A stretch of 64,000 bases of DNA, from the NCBI GenBank assembly GCA_015680685.1, contig MNCI01004747.1, positions 93,712 through 157,711 on the forward strand, in the 5' to 3' direction. Shown here one piece after another: positions 11,361 through 22,593 of the stretch. The stretch comes from Gnetum montanum. Lineage: Eukaryota > Streptophyta > Gnetopsida > Gnetales > Gnetaceae. Numbering within the stretch: the stretch's first letter is position 1; every line of letters starts with the position of its first letter. Below the pieces are notes generated by a model. It was not told where the DNA came from, did not search any database, and saw nothing but the letters and a program-made list of their open reading frames with translations. A program made the translations under genes and the position numbers.

Positions 11361-12700
11361 TCAGCATAGGTGGCCATCTCCCCCATGACTGAGTGGAAAG
11401 GGAGAGATCCGAAATAATGAGCGACGTTGCCCACTAGTGGAGGTGTAACTTGCACTGGCTATTGTAGATTCATGGAAAGGTTTTGTTTTTTGTACATTAA
11501 CCAATAACCTTTTATCCGGGCTGTCAAGCTTATATATCATCATGGCTCCAAAGGGGAAGGTAGCATGAATAATATAAGGTTCTTCGCGCAAGGTTTGAAA
11601 CTTTGTACATTGGGGTACATGCGTGGGGTTCCAGTAAAGGACCTTATCTCTTGGTTGGTACTTGAACCTTCGGATCCTTAAGTCATGACGCTATTTACTG
11701 TGTGCCTTGTGCAACTCATTTAACGATAGTGCAACCAATCTATTCTCGTCTAACACATTCAAAGTTGCTAGTTGTTGTTTTTGTGCTAGGTCAAGATCCA
11801 GGTGAAGTTTGCAAGCCATGGACAGTGTACAGAGCTCACTCTGTATAGGGAGTTTTGGAAGTTTCCCGTACACTAGCTCATAGGGAGAATATCCTGTAGG
11901 GAGCTTCCAAGTGGAACAATATGCCCAAAGAGCGTTGTTCAGTTTTGTGCTCCAGTCTTGCCTAAATTTGCTAATTGTTCGTGTTAATATTCTTGTAATC
12001 TCCCTATTAGTAACCTTGGCTTGACCGTTAGCTTGGGGGTGGTAAGGTGTGGTCAGTTTATGCTTAACCCCTAGGCGTTGCATCAGCTTCCTAAAGGTTG
12101 CACCCGTAAAATGTGTTCCATTATCGAAAATGAGCGCACATGGCACACTAAACCTGTTAACGATTTGTTGTTGTACAAATCGTGCAGCTGTAGATGATGT
12201 GCAATCTATTACAGTGGCTGCTTCAGCCCATTTGGTTAAGTAATCAACAGCAACGATTATATATGCTTTTCCGTTGGACATTGGTGTAATCGGTCCCATA
12301 AAATCTATTCCCCAGATATCGAAGGGTTCTAAAGGTTGAATCCATTGTTGCAAACCCTCCATTCTAGCAGTCATTCCCCCATCACATTGGCAGTGCTCAC
12401 AGGATTGGGCGAAATGATGGATGTCCTGAAATAGTGTTGGCCAATAATATCGTGCAAGCAGGACCTTAGTAGCTGTTCGTCTCCCAGCATAATGATCCCT
12501 ATAGGGGCCCTCGTGAGCATCCTGGAGAACTTTTAATTGATCTTGATCAGGCACACACCGTCGAACCAAGCCATTAGGGTAGACTTTATAAAGTTGTCCC
12601 CTGATTTCCATGAAGTACTTGGTTTTGTGAAGAAACTGTTGTTTCTTCCTAAAGTCCAACTCCTGTGGTATTTGTTGGGAAGTGAGATAAGTAAGAATGC
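11361..12700 (-). pseudogene. Element B integrase (nearly intact, three stops)
   Basis: The main open part (12659-11691, 322 codons) starts with the HHCC zinc-binding segment (H in LQDAHEGPYRDHYAG, then CEHCQ). The catalytic core follows: IDFMGP and DYLTKW for the first Asp, LIFDNGTHFTG for the second, then PYHPQANGQAKVTNREI. In that last motif the usual catalytic Glu (GQxE) is Lys. The C-terminal part continues after a stop (11691) in the same frame and ends with MREEPYIIHATFPFGAMM (11591-11361). No chromodomain is visible. It is in frame with RT and RNase H, so one polyprotein is implied. Confidence 0.9.
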
Positions 12701-14228
12701 TACTATACTAATTTATTTTTGTGGGTTGATTATTTATTACACCAACAATGAGGGTTTCATCAGGAAAATGATCAGATACAACATATTCATCCTCTTTGTT
12801 GTCCCACCGCAATCGAGATAGATGATCAGCAACTACATTCTCGATGCCTTTGCGGTATACTATGGTTAAGTCGAACTCCTGAAGAATCACCAGGCAACGT
12901 ATAATACGTGGGCTAACCGTTGGCTTGTTCATAAGGAACCGAATTACACTATGATCTGTATGAATGTATACTTTGTAACCCAATACATAGTGCCTAAATT
13001 TATCCAGTGCAAACACTACAGCCATTAATTCCTTTTCTATAGTCGTGTAGTTAAGTTGTGCACCGGTGATACTCTTACTGGCACAGTGGATGTAATAAGG
13101 TTGTTTTTGTTCTTCTAATTTTGTCAGTACAGTTCCCAAGGCATAGTTAGATGCATCGGTCATGATATGGAATGGCCTGGACCAGTCAGGGGTTTGTAAA
13201 CTGGGAGTTTCCACAAGCTTTTGTTTGAGGGTTTGGAATGCTCATTCACATTCCTTGGTCCATTCAAATGGTGCATATTTTTTCGTTAATTCTACCAATG
13301 GTTTGGCAACTTTGGAGAAGTTCATGATAAACCTCCTGTAGTAGCCAATGTGTCCAAGGAATGACCTAATGTCTTTAACGGTCTCTAGTTGTCGGGTAAT
13401 TCCTTGGATGACCTTAATTTTTTCTGGATCCACCTCAATTCCTGATTGTGAAATTTTGTGCCCCAGTATGATGCCCTCTTGAACCATTAAATGACTCTTT
13501 TTCCAGTTGAGCTTAAGGTTGGTTTCAACACATTGTTTCAATACTTGCTCTAACCAGTTGAGGGCTTGATCAAAGCTCATCCCATAGGTGGAGAAGTCGT
13601 CCATGAAGACTTCTACTCCATTACCTATTTGTTGTTGAAAGATGCTTAGAACTAATCGTTGGAACGTAGTAGGTGCATTGCACAAGCCAAAGGGCATTTT
13701 TTTGTATGTAAACGTTTCCCAAGGATTGGTGAACGTTGTCTTAGATTGGTCTTCTGGTGCAATACGTATTTGGTTGTACCCACTATATCCATCCAGAAAA
13801 CTGTAACAACGATGCCCTACTATAGTGTTTAAGACTTGGTCAACAAATGGCAATGGGAAGTGATCTTTGAATGTTGCCATATTTAATAGCCTAAAATCTA
13901 TACATACCCTCCATTTACCTCCTTTTTTTGGTACGATGATAAGGGGAATAACCCATTCACTATCAGCGATAGGGTAAATGAACCCAGCCTTGAGAAGCTG
14001 CTCTAGCTCCTCTTTCACTATTTGTTTTAGCTTTGGGTTCAATCGCCTTTGGGGTTGTTTGTGAGGCTTCATAGAGGGGTCTGTGTAAATCCTATGTTGG
14101 CATATCCTAGGATCTATTCCGGTTAGTTTGGGGTATGACCAGGCAAAGGCTATTGACCACTTGTTTATTACCTTTAGCAAACTTTCTTTTTGCTTGGGTG
14201 TGAGCTTTGCGTTGATGATCACTAGTTT
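12701..14228 (-). pseudogene. Element B reverse transcriptase and RNase H (nearly intact)
   Basis: RT spans 14222-13242 (326 codons), from INAKLTPKQKESLLKVINK through WRVCIDFRLLNMATF, YSFLDGYSGYNQI (catalytic Asp), KMPFGLCNAPTTFQR, VEVFMDDFSTYG (FMDD as the YxDD box) and LGHIGYYRRFI. RNase H follows after a stop at 13242 in the same frame (13214-12708): FHIMTDASNYALGTVL, EKELMAVVFALDKFRHY, HTDHSVIRFLMNKP, and VVADHLSRL at the end. All core motifs expected of a Ty3/gypsy RT-RH are present, and only single stops break it. The frame is shifted by one against the upstream protease at an A-run near 14225-14233. Confidence 0.92.
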
Positions 14229-14233
14229 TTATT

Positions 14234-15065
14234 TTTAAGGATCATGTATTCCAAACCGGTGGGTAATGGTTTTAAATTGAGGGGCTCTTGTTTAAACTCC
14301 TCAAGAATCTCCAGCTTTCCCCAATTGATGTTCTCGAAGTTAAGGGCTGGAAGTTAGTAATGGACTTGCTCTAGTGTGTTTGTGCTTTCAATATAAGCAC
14401 TAGTTATTCCTTTAGCTAGTTCCATGGAGGTTGTCGAGTTGCTCTCTTTATCAGCCATCAGCCATTGGGTGTTTTCTTGTTGTGTGGCTATCGCGTATAG
14501 GCACTTTTGGATGTCAACATCTTGTGCACACCGATTGCATGCAGGAAATGTTAAACTTCGCATTACCCATGATTTCTGCACGCAATGACACCCCGTGTCA
14601 CTATATGTGATGCATGGAACTCTTTTCCTCTCAATTTTCCAAAAAGTATTTGTCTTGGATATTTTTAGGGAAAGGTTGCAGATTCCTAGGCATGCGTCGA
14701 TTATATTCAGCCATGCCCTTCCCATTATAATTGGGAAATCCCCTTTGTCATTGTTTATCTAGATTACTAGGAAATTGGTTGGATATGACCATCCACCGAC
14801 AGTGGTAAAAATGTCCTCAACTTGTCCCAAAGGAATAGTGATGGATTGGTCAGCCAGCTCTAGGTGAACATTGCTCTTCTTGAGTGGAGGTAGGTTCTAG
14901 GTTTTATACAATTCTTGTGAGATTAAGTTGACCCCATAACCCAAGTTAAGGAGAGCCTTATGGGGTTCATTCCCAGTGACTTGGAGATAAACTAGGGGGA
15001 CTCTTGGATCTGATAATTTCTTTGGAAGGTGGCCGACCTTGATCTAGTCGGTCACGGTATGTGTT
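14234..15065 (-). pseudogene. Element B aspartic protease (mutated active site)
   Basis: It lies between the gag linker and RT, in the gag frame. The active-site region near 14930 reads LLNLGYGVNLI, where C has LLDLGSGVNLI; Asp to Asn and Ser to Tyr changes would abolish an aspartic protease. Downstream comes GRAWLNIIDACLGICNLS and VPCITYSDTGC. A stop at 14354 and a one-base shift near 14225-14233 separate it from RT. Retropepsin identity rests on position and on similarity to A and C. Confidence 0.75.
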
Positions 15066-15637
15066 AACATAACTGTATGCATTAGATGTGATTTCTCTAT
15101 CGAAGGGTTTTTCGAAACCTTATTTGGTATGGGGGTGTTAGGACGCTCAACTGCTCATGAAGGCGAAGGCTTAGTTGGATTGTTGATCCTAAGGAAGGGT
15201 CTTTTTGGTGTATGATTGTTAGAACCAACTGATATTGGAGGATTAAGAGCCTTTGTAGTGCTGGGTTGTTGTGGTTGAGTGGGGTTTACTTTAGGCTTTG
15301 TTGGAGTGGTTGGTGGCGGGGTTGCTGGCGCAATAGATGCGGATGGAATTGGAGGATAGTATGGGTATGGAGTGTTTCCCGAAGGAGAAGGAGTCCTAAA
15401 GTACTCCTAAACTTGGTAGTAACGTGGAGGGTTTATGTGACCTATAGAGTCACCTGGGGAAATCGTCTGCTGCCCATAATAACCATAAGGATTAGGCTAC
15501 CGGTAAGGGTACTGATGTTTCGGCGATGGCATCCCCCATGACTATGGGTATTGCCACTACTGATGCTGTCTGATGGGCTGTGGTGGAGTTCCACTTGGAT
15601 AGTACGTTAGTGGTTGGTGGAACTACCTTGGGTTACC
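15066..15637 (-). other. Element B low-complexity gag-protease linker
   Basis: This stretch has skewed Pro/Gln/Asn/Ser coding on the minus strand with several stops. It connects the end of gag to the protease in the same frame. A, C and D have equivalent stretches. No domain is recognised. The plus-strand frame at 15266-15541 is a shadow rich in Trp and Arg. Confidence 0.5.
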
Positions 15638-17578
15638 CTATGGATAAGGTAATCTTTGGGGTGTTTTCCATTGGTTGAGTCTTGGATTAAGCGCATAAAC
15701 CCCAGGCTCCTGTAGATGTGAGATGATGGGGAAACATACCTTAGGATGGTCATAGTGGTAGATCTCACATCCACGGTCATCATCTATGCTAGAGTCCATA
15801 GCCACATCGGAGTTAGTGATTTTTCCCTTACCCTTGTTATGTGCAGGGCCTAAATCTCTCCACTTTTTCCTACCTTTGTCACTACTTTGTTCTACCTTAG
15901 ACTCTTTTACAATTTTTAAGACAGTTTCAATTTTAGAGTCTAAGGAACTCCATACCTTGTCTACCTTAGCCACTAATTCTATTGTTAATTGTTTGATTGG
16001 CAAGGTTTTCCGGTTCACCAACTCTTCGATTGGTGACTCATCCTCTTCATCACAAAATTTCCCTCCCTTCTTTCGAAGGGAGGGGTCGCGATTGTACTCT
16101 TTTGTACTTTCCCTTTTTCGTAGCTCACCCTCTTCGTTTGCTACTTGCTCCAACAAGCTACACACTTCATGGGCTCTAAGTTGTGAGAGTCTCCCTTGGG
16201 CATAAGTCCCAAGGGTTCTTCTAGTTTCATGCCTTAGCCCATCCACGATGTGGCAAAGTTGATCCCATTAAGCATACCCATAGCCTAGGGAACGATGTAA
16301 CAATGTGTAGTAGCGAGCCATGGTAGCATCCAAGGGTTCATGTGTACCTTGCTTCCATCCTTGGATCTGCTTACGCAAATTGGACACTCTGGAGTACGTT
16401 TGATATTTTTCGTTGTATAGTTCTAGCATCGTACTCCACCTCCTAATGGTTTTCGATTCTAAGGACTAGTACCAGCTCTCTGCTTCTTTGGTGAGTGTCC
16501 TTGGGAACAACTTAAGTTTTTGCCACTCATTTTCTATATTTTTCAAGGCACAGGCATCGTGGAATGCCTGTAAATGATTTTGCAGATTAGCAATGTATCC
16601 CCCTTCAAATCGTGGGATGTTGTTCATATCTAATCATTTGATCTGACTATCCTTTAAATGCCTTGTGGGAATCCTAACTATCTCCGTTATGTCGAGCATA
16701 CTTTGGGTTGCAAGTAGGGGCTCGTCATGATCATCTCTTTCATGATGCCTGTGATATCTGCATTATTCCCTACTCTCCCTATGTCCTTGCCCTTGTCCTC
16801 TCTCTTGACTTTCCCATCGAGGTTTTTTGTCCTTCTTACTTTTATCCTCACCTTTATGTTCATGGTGGTTGCGCCCAGATGTGGAAGGAGAGGATGAGTG
16901 ATAGGATGAAGGAGAAGAAGAAGGGGAACCATCGCTAGGACAATGTTTCTTACCTTCTCTTCGACTACTACGGACCTGATCGTGCTGACAATCTAAATGC
17001 TCGTCCTTAGCGTAAGTGGTTGTTCCCTCTATGAACAGTTGGTGTTCACGGGCATCAGAACCAGGGATATGTATCGTTGATCGTAGGTTTTGATACTCAA
17101 CCTCCTCACCATCGTTAGGAGGGGGAACATCTTTTGCTAAAGAACCTGTGATAAGGGGTTCTTCATCTTCTATTTCACTAAGGACATGCGAGACCTTGAC
17201 CTTCAACAGTGCATGTTAGCTCTCCTACCTCAAGTATCTCATATGTTGGGCATCTGTGGGATAATAATCCCTCATGTCAACATCTTCACCAACGTATTCA
17301 CCAAATAATTCTTGCATGCCAATCAGTGTCAAGGCACGGAAAAGCATCCAAGGGACTGATCGATCTGGGGGTAACACAATGTTACCTTGCAAATCTCTCC
17401 ACTGCAGCTGTTCGTCCTGATGAAGAATAAAAGTAAAATCTGGAATATACTCATCGGGATGAGTATAAACTATCTTGTATTGTTTAGGAATTGGCTGTTT
17501 CTGGTTATGTTTTTTATCTTGCCGACTGTCTCGTATGTGGTCCTTAGGTGGTGAGTTGCTATTATGAGAAGAAGGCAT
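15638..17578 (-). pseudogene. Element B gag (single frame with about five stops)
   Basis: All three open pieces (17578-17225, 17206-16763, 16246-15638) share one frame, so damage is by stops only. The start MPSSHNSNSPPKD is followed by YTHPDEYIPDFTFILHQDEQ, an acidic stretch, a Ser-rich and then charged region, and the Gag core with NHLQAFHDACALKNIENEW (about 16570), YQTYSRVSNLRKQI (about 16380) and GTYAQGRLSQLRAHEVCSLL (16215-16155). The core fits the retrotransposon gag family. Several stops replace Trp or Gln codons by G-to-A or C-to-T changes, in line with methylation-driven decay; that reading is inference. Confidence 0.85.
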
Positions 17579-17701
17579 TTTTATTGGTGTGCTAATTCAC
17601 CGTTATATAAATTTTCTCTTTTGATTAACCTGAAGGTTTGTTAAGGCTCACAATGATTTGAGTGATATCCCTTATGTTCTATTCGGTGCACAAACACTTA
17701 G

Positions 17702-17719
17702 TCCCCGGCAATGGTGCCA
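17702..17719 (-). other. Primer binding site of element B (tRNA-Asp)
   Basis: On the minus strand TGGCACCATTGCCGGGGA, differing at two positions from the complement of the plant tRNA-Asp 3' end. One base separates it from the LTR. It fixes the element orientation. Confidence 0.85.
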
Positions 17720-17720
17720 A

Positions 17721-18673
17721 TGATGAGTGGCGAGGTACCCCTACACTCAACCATACGAAATGAGCGTAGCACGTGCGATCCAGTTGAACTCCACAGACTA
17801 AATGCCTAAACGCTTCATGGAAGACTTGGGGTTAATCATTCGTTGTCTTTCCAGACTTACTTGTTGTTGTCACGGTGTATGGTTAAGCAAGTCCAAGGTA
17901 TATGATTTTTATGGTCTTTTCTGGTTTTATGTCTTCTATGCTAAAGGGTGAATGGTTGAGGGATCTAACTAACTCTAACTAAGGACGAAGTCTAAATTAA
18001 CTAGCGTCAGCATCCATTCCCACTTACCGTACACACCCTGAACTATGCAACCATGGCTACCAAACGCTAATCGTTACTGGGATCACCACACGTAACACAC
18101 GTGCTCGAAGTGGTCATACTGAGGCACCTAACTAGCCTAAATGTGATGAGTAGCAGATTCCTTGACTAGTCGTACACATCCGTAGATGCTCATAATCAAG
18201 TCGTACTCATCCCGCATTCTAGGAGATAAGGGTGAGAGAGACTAATCGTGATGAGTAGCTGATTCCTTGATTAGCTGTACACATTCGTCAATGCTTGTAA
18301 TCAAGTCGTGCTCATGTCGCGCTAATGTAGGTAATAAATAACAAGTAAAAAATAACAAATAATAAATTGTATTCCATGCATTGCAAGGTTTATCCACAAA
18401 GCTTGTCTTTATTGTCGTACACAACTTGCGTTTAGGTACAAAGCTGCTCGAATAAAGATCCGTTCACTTGGGGACTCCTATTGCGGGCACATGGAAAATT
18501 TTCTATCTTTGGATTGATCAAACTACCAGAGTTTCCCTACTTTAAGGCTAGGATGAGAAATGAGGGAAGTGCTGCCTCTTATTTATAAATTTGGAGGCAG
18601 ACCACGATATCGCGTACGCGACATCACAGGGTATGACGCGATATCACGGCCCATGCAATATCGCGTCTGATCA
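17721..18673 (-). repeat. Family B LTR3 (5' LTR of element B)
   Basis: It starts TGATGAG beside the primer site and ends TCTGATCA. Promoter-like content in minus orientation: GCGATATCGC palindromes near 18606-18665, TATA box near 18580-18590, AATAAA near 18400. The flank ACTAC at 18674 pairs with GCTAC at 7201. Confidence 0.9.
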
Positions 18674-19170
18674 ACTACCAAACGTTAATTGTTGTTGGGT
18701 TAACAAGTACTATATGAATGCTCGAAGTGGTCATGCTTGTGTTCATTAACTGTTGGAGATAAATTATTTAATTAAATGCATTAAAGTAAATAACAAGAGC
18801 ATAAAATGCAATAAGAAAAATATTAAGCTATTCTTAGTGGTACAAGGATTGTCAAAAGAGTTCACTTTATTCTTGTCATATTACTATGCTTAAGTACATT
18901 AGTGCTTGAACAAAGAACTGTACACACTTTAGACTCCTTCTATGGGCACTTAGAAAATATTCTAACTCTAAGGAAAATGAATTGCAAGAGCTTCGCTACC
19001 TTGCTTGAAAATTGAAAACTCAAACTATTCCAAAATTGCCTTAGAATGGGAGCCTAAGCATGGTATTTATAAACGTGGGAAATATACCCTAACATCAGAT
19101 ATCTGATGTCAGATCAGGGCCCTAACGTCTCATACCCAATGTTGTGGCCAACACAAATGGTGATTCATCA
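18674..19170 (-). repeat. Element A 5' LTR, outer part
   Basis: Continuation of the LTR interrupted at 7205. It contains the sequence CTACCAAACGTTAAT also found in other LTRs here, a TATA-like ATTTATAAAC near 19060 (minus orientation), and a cluster ATCAGATATCTGATGTCAGAT of GATATC-type palindromes near 19095. The end TGATTCATCA at 19161-19170 mirrors the other LTR ends. Confidence 0.75.
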
Positions 19171-20010
19171 AAGTCCATACTCCAAATGGCATACATTTTT
19201 TTAATTGTATAAAAAAATTTATTCCTCATGCTATTTTGTCTTTAATGCATTTATCCCATCTATAATTATTCATATATTGAAGATCCAACTATCTAAAAGG
19301 GTCAATAATTTTTATATTTTGATCACCAAATTTAAAATTGGACTTGTTTTTGGTGCTCTATATTATCATTTTAGTTTTCTTTACATTGACTTTCAAACTA
19401 AAAGAAATTTAAAATTGTTCTAAAACTTGTAGCATATTAGATCTACCTTTCGCAAAAGTAGATATAAAGTAACATCATTTGCATAAAGAAGGAGCTTCAT
19501 TTCTTGAGAACCTATTTTTACATTACATCTATGATGTCCATTACACATTCAATTTTGTAACTCATTAAGTAAAAGAGCAAAGAGAGTTAAAGATAAAAGA
19601 TGGAATTTTTTTAATCCAAATTTTACTCCAAAATTTAAAATTATTTTTTCATTGATGATAATGTCTTCATGAAAATTTTGAATCACTGCTATGATAACTT
19701 TTGATTCATTGCTATGAGTCATGTAGGGAAGCCTATTTTATTTAGTAATATCCATAACTTTTTTTTTTTGACTTAATCATAAGCTTTTGTAAAATCTATA
19801 AAGCAAATAAATAACTTTTTATTAGGCTTCTTTGTAATTTCGATGTAGCATCTAAGAGTGAAAAGATGATTAATAGGAGAATTATTACCTTTTATAACTA
19901 TTACATTCTTTGTTTCTACCCAATTGTTTATTCTTCTTTCAAGAAGTGCTTAACAACTTAGCAAAATATTGATTCTAATAGTTGTTTCTATTACATTTCT
20001 TATAAAGCAA
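19171..20010 (-). pseudogene. LINE (non-LTR) reverse transcriptase relic
   Basis: On the minus strand, from right to left: INHLFTLRCYIEI then KKLFICFIDFTKAYD (about 19850-19770), a palm-domain motif; FGLKKFHLLSLTLFALLLNE (about 19640-19575), standing for the GVKQGCPLSPTLFxLYINE motif; and KLLLYANDVTLYLL (about 19500-19465), the YADD box with Asp to Asn. The end is cut at 19171 by element A. Stops and shifts are frequent. The spacing of motifs fits a non-LTR RT rather than the LTR type. Confidence 0.75.
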
Positions 20011-20289
20011 CATTGTTTTACTAATCTTTTTGAAATATATATATATAAATAGATAATCCATGATTTTTACTATTATAGTCATAGGTAATAAAACAAAAAA
20101 CTATACAAGATTATGGGGATGAAAATGTTAGGTAAATAAACTGGTCATCACATTAAAGCTTCTAAATATTTCACTATTAAGGCTTATTGAAGTCCTTATC
20201 TTAGTCTTATTATTTAAAAATAATAATTTTCTAAACTAAATTCATATTTTACCAAATCATTTATGTTATTATAAGGCATGATTTAATTT

Positions 20290-21350
20290 ATTTTTGCCTT
20301 AATGTTATGCATATAATATGTTAACATTGCCAACTCATCACATGAAACCTACTTAACTTCTTAAGGCCTTAATGTCATTTATATAATATGTTATGGTGTC
20401 CATTTAACTCTTTAAGACCTTAATGTCATGCATATAATATATCAATGTTTCCAACTCAACACATGGAGCTCACTCAACTTTTTAATGTCTTATTGTAATG
20501 CATATAATATGTCAACATTACCAGCTTAGCACACAGAATCCTCTCAACTTCTTAAGGCTTTAATGCCATGCATATAATATGCCAAGGTTACCAAATTAGC
20601 ATATGGAACCTTAGCTTTTTAAGGCCTTAATGTCACACATATAATATGTCAATGTTGCCAACTCTACACATGCAACCCACTCCACTTCTTAAGACCTTAA
20701 TGTCACACATGTAATATGTCAATCCTACTAACTTAGCAATATGACCCACTCAATTTCTTAAGACCTTACTGTCATGCATATAATATGTCAACATTGCCAA
20801 CTTAGCACATGGAACCTACCCGACTTGTTAATGCATTAATGTCATACATATAATATTTCAATGTTTCCAACTCAGCACATGGGGCCCACTAAACTTCTTA
20901 GGACTTTAATGTCATGCATATAATATTTTAATGCTACAAACTCACCACATGGCATCTACTCAACTTATTAAGGTCTTAATGTCATTCATATAATATGTTA
21001 TCATTGCAAATTGAGCACATGGAATCTACTCAACTTCTTAAGACCTTAATGTCATGCATATAATATGTCAACATTGCCAACTCAAGACATGGGACCCACT
21101 AAACTTATTAAGACCTTAATTTCATGCATATAATATGTCCACATTGCCAACTCAACACATGGAATGTGCACAACTTCATAAGGTCTTATTGTCATGCACA
21201 TAATGTATCAACGCTGCAAACCCAACACATGAAATCCAATCATCTTCTTAAGGCTTTAATATCATGCATATAATATATTAATGTTGCCAACTTAGCACAT
21301 GGGATCCACTTAACTTCTTAAGGACTTAATGTCATGCATATCAAAATTCA
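20290..21350. repeat. 70-bp tandem repeat array, 16 units
   Basis: The landmark ATATAATAT recurs at 20311, 20381, 20432, 20502, 20572, 20639, 20709, 20779, 20849, 20919, 20989, 21059, 21129, 21199, 21269 and, degraded, 21339. Spacing is 70 bp almost throughout, with one unit of 51 and one of 67. A typical unit holds CTTAATGTCATGCATATAAT, then GCCAACTCAGCACATGG and CACTCAACTTCTTAAG. Units differ at many sites, so the array is old. It carries no coding frame. Confidence 0.95.
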
Positions 21351-21754
21351 TTTTTCATCATAGTGGCTACAAGAGTTGTAATGTACAACATCAGTCTGAT
21401 GACCATGCATTCTATGTTCAAGCTTGATGTAAGATAATATAGAGACCTCTTTACATCATAAAAAATGTTAATGCAGAATTGTATAAAACATGTGCAATAT
21501 ATAATAATATATAAGATTAGTTTAGTTGGTGGTTAGCTACTATAAAACATTTATGCATGATTACGGAAAAATAGAGTGATATCTTTAGGGTATATTGGTA
21601 ATGTTATTAGGCAATCTTGGTCAGCTTCCTTAAGTGTTAGATGTGGTACCATACACTTCAAGAAATCCAAATATTGGATGATTTTAGACATCATTTGATA
21701 CCTTCTTCACTTTAGATGTAATCTACCAATAAAGAAGGGATGATCCAAAACAGC
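21351..21754. other. AT-rich spacer without recognised content
   Basis: No ORF, repeat or motif that I can name lies between the 70-bp array and the helicase relic. Confidence 0.4.
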
Positions 21755-22593
21755 TAACATTTCGAGAGGTTCTTATGAACATGAAAGAGGTTTAAATTCT
21801 AGATGCATATTATAAATTTCTTAGTTTTAAAGTAAATCTTCCTTTCACATCAAATGGTCTAGATGGTTTTAAGAATTATATCCATTTTTATGACATGAAG
21901 GATAAAGTACACATGCATAACATAAGGATGATATTAAACATGCAATCTATTAATAAAAAAAATAGTAATGATTTAAAACAACAAATGTTTTGAGAGGTTT
22001 TTATGAATATCAAAGAGGTTAAAGATATTCATGCATATTATGAGTTTGTTAGTTTGAAATTGAATTTTCCTTTCATATCAAATGGTCTAAATGATTTTGA
22101 GGATTATATGCATTTTTCTAACATGAATGATAAAGTACTTGTGCATAATATAAGGATGTTATTAAAGATGCAGAGACCTATTATTATGTGCTCAGCTAAT
22201 AGAAAAACCAATAGATTCATGACTACTGAAGATGATGAAGGAGATTTAGAGTAGTTCTTACTATTGTGTAAAAATTCAAGAACTATACTTACAATTAATT
22301 TATAGAAAAATATAGCTTTAGTTAATGGAGCTCTTGGCACACTAGTTAAAATATGGTATTATTTGGAGTAAAATCCAGTAGACTTACTATCCTATGTTGG
22401 TGTGAATTTTGATTTTTACATTGGTTGTTTATTTAGAGAGTATAATCTTGGACATATGCTTGGTAGTTTAGTCATTAGAGGAGGATCTCGACAAATTTCC
22501 TTATGATTAGGATGGGTACTAATAGTCCATAAATCCTAAGGAATGAAATTAGATGAGGCATTTCTTGATGTAGGATCGAAAGAAATAATAGGT
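21755..22593 (+). pseudogene. PIF1-like DNA helicase relic, first part
   Basis: PIF1-like helicases are superfamily 1B DNA helicases; plants carry many copies, often from Helitrons. The reading frame shows, in family order, FREVLMNMKEV and a second copy VFMNIKEVKDIHAYYEFVS, DKVLVHNIRMLLKMQRPI (22130-22185), IALVNGALGTLVKIWYYLE (22312-22370), GVNFDFYIGC and a RQISL...VLIVHKS stretch (about 22490-22545) corresponding to the HKSQG motif VI with its Gln codon now a stop. A segment of about 225 bp is tandemly duplicated (about 21755-21975 and 21978-22180). The frame is broken by stops and then by an insertion at 22594. Confidence 0.75.

Larger units (their letters stand above)
7206..18673 (-). mobile_element. 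Element B: Ty3/gypsy three-LTR tandem array, minus strand
   Basis: The best preserved element of the window. Left to right it holds LTR1, a short deleted internal region, LTR2, a full internal region (3' noncoding, integrase, RNase H, RT, protease, gag), a primer site and LTR3. The whole array is flanked by GCTAC (7201-7205) and ACTAC (18674-18678), a 5-bp target duplication with one change. It therefore behaves as one insertion into element A, later or initially carrying a third LTR. pol is a single frame with few stops. B is the youngest of the multi-domain elements judged by ORF integrity. Confidence 0.85.
1..19170 (-). mobile_element. Element A: Ty3/gypsy retrotransposon, minus strand, truncated by the window edge and split by element B
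   Basis: Reading leftwards from 19170, the order is 5' LTR, primer binding site, gag, protease, RT, RNase H, integrase and 3' noncoding DNA. The 3' LTR lies outside the window. The 5' LTR is interrupted by element B at 7206-18673. Every coding domain is broken by stops and frameshifts, so A cannot be active. The tRNA-Asp-like primer site and an integrase without chromodomain suggest the Athila/Tat side of plant Ty3/gypsy; that lineage call is inference. A is older than B because B sits inside it. A in turn sits inside a LINE relic whose reading frame resumes right of 19170. Confidence 0.85.

Noticed and set aside
15786-16205. 139-codon plus-strand ORF
   Set aside because: Antisense shadow of the gag frame of element B.
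20290-21350. CRISPR-like array
   Set aside because: The units are contiguous 70-bp tandem repeats without unique spacers, in a plant-like genome.
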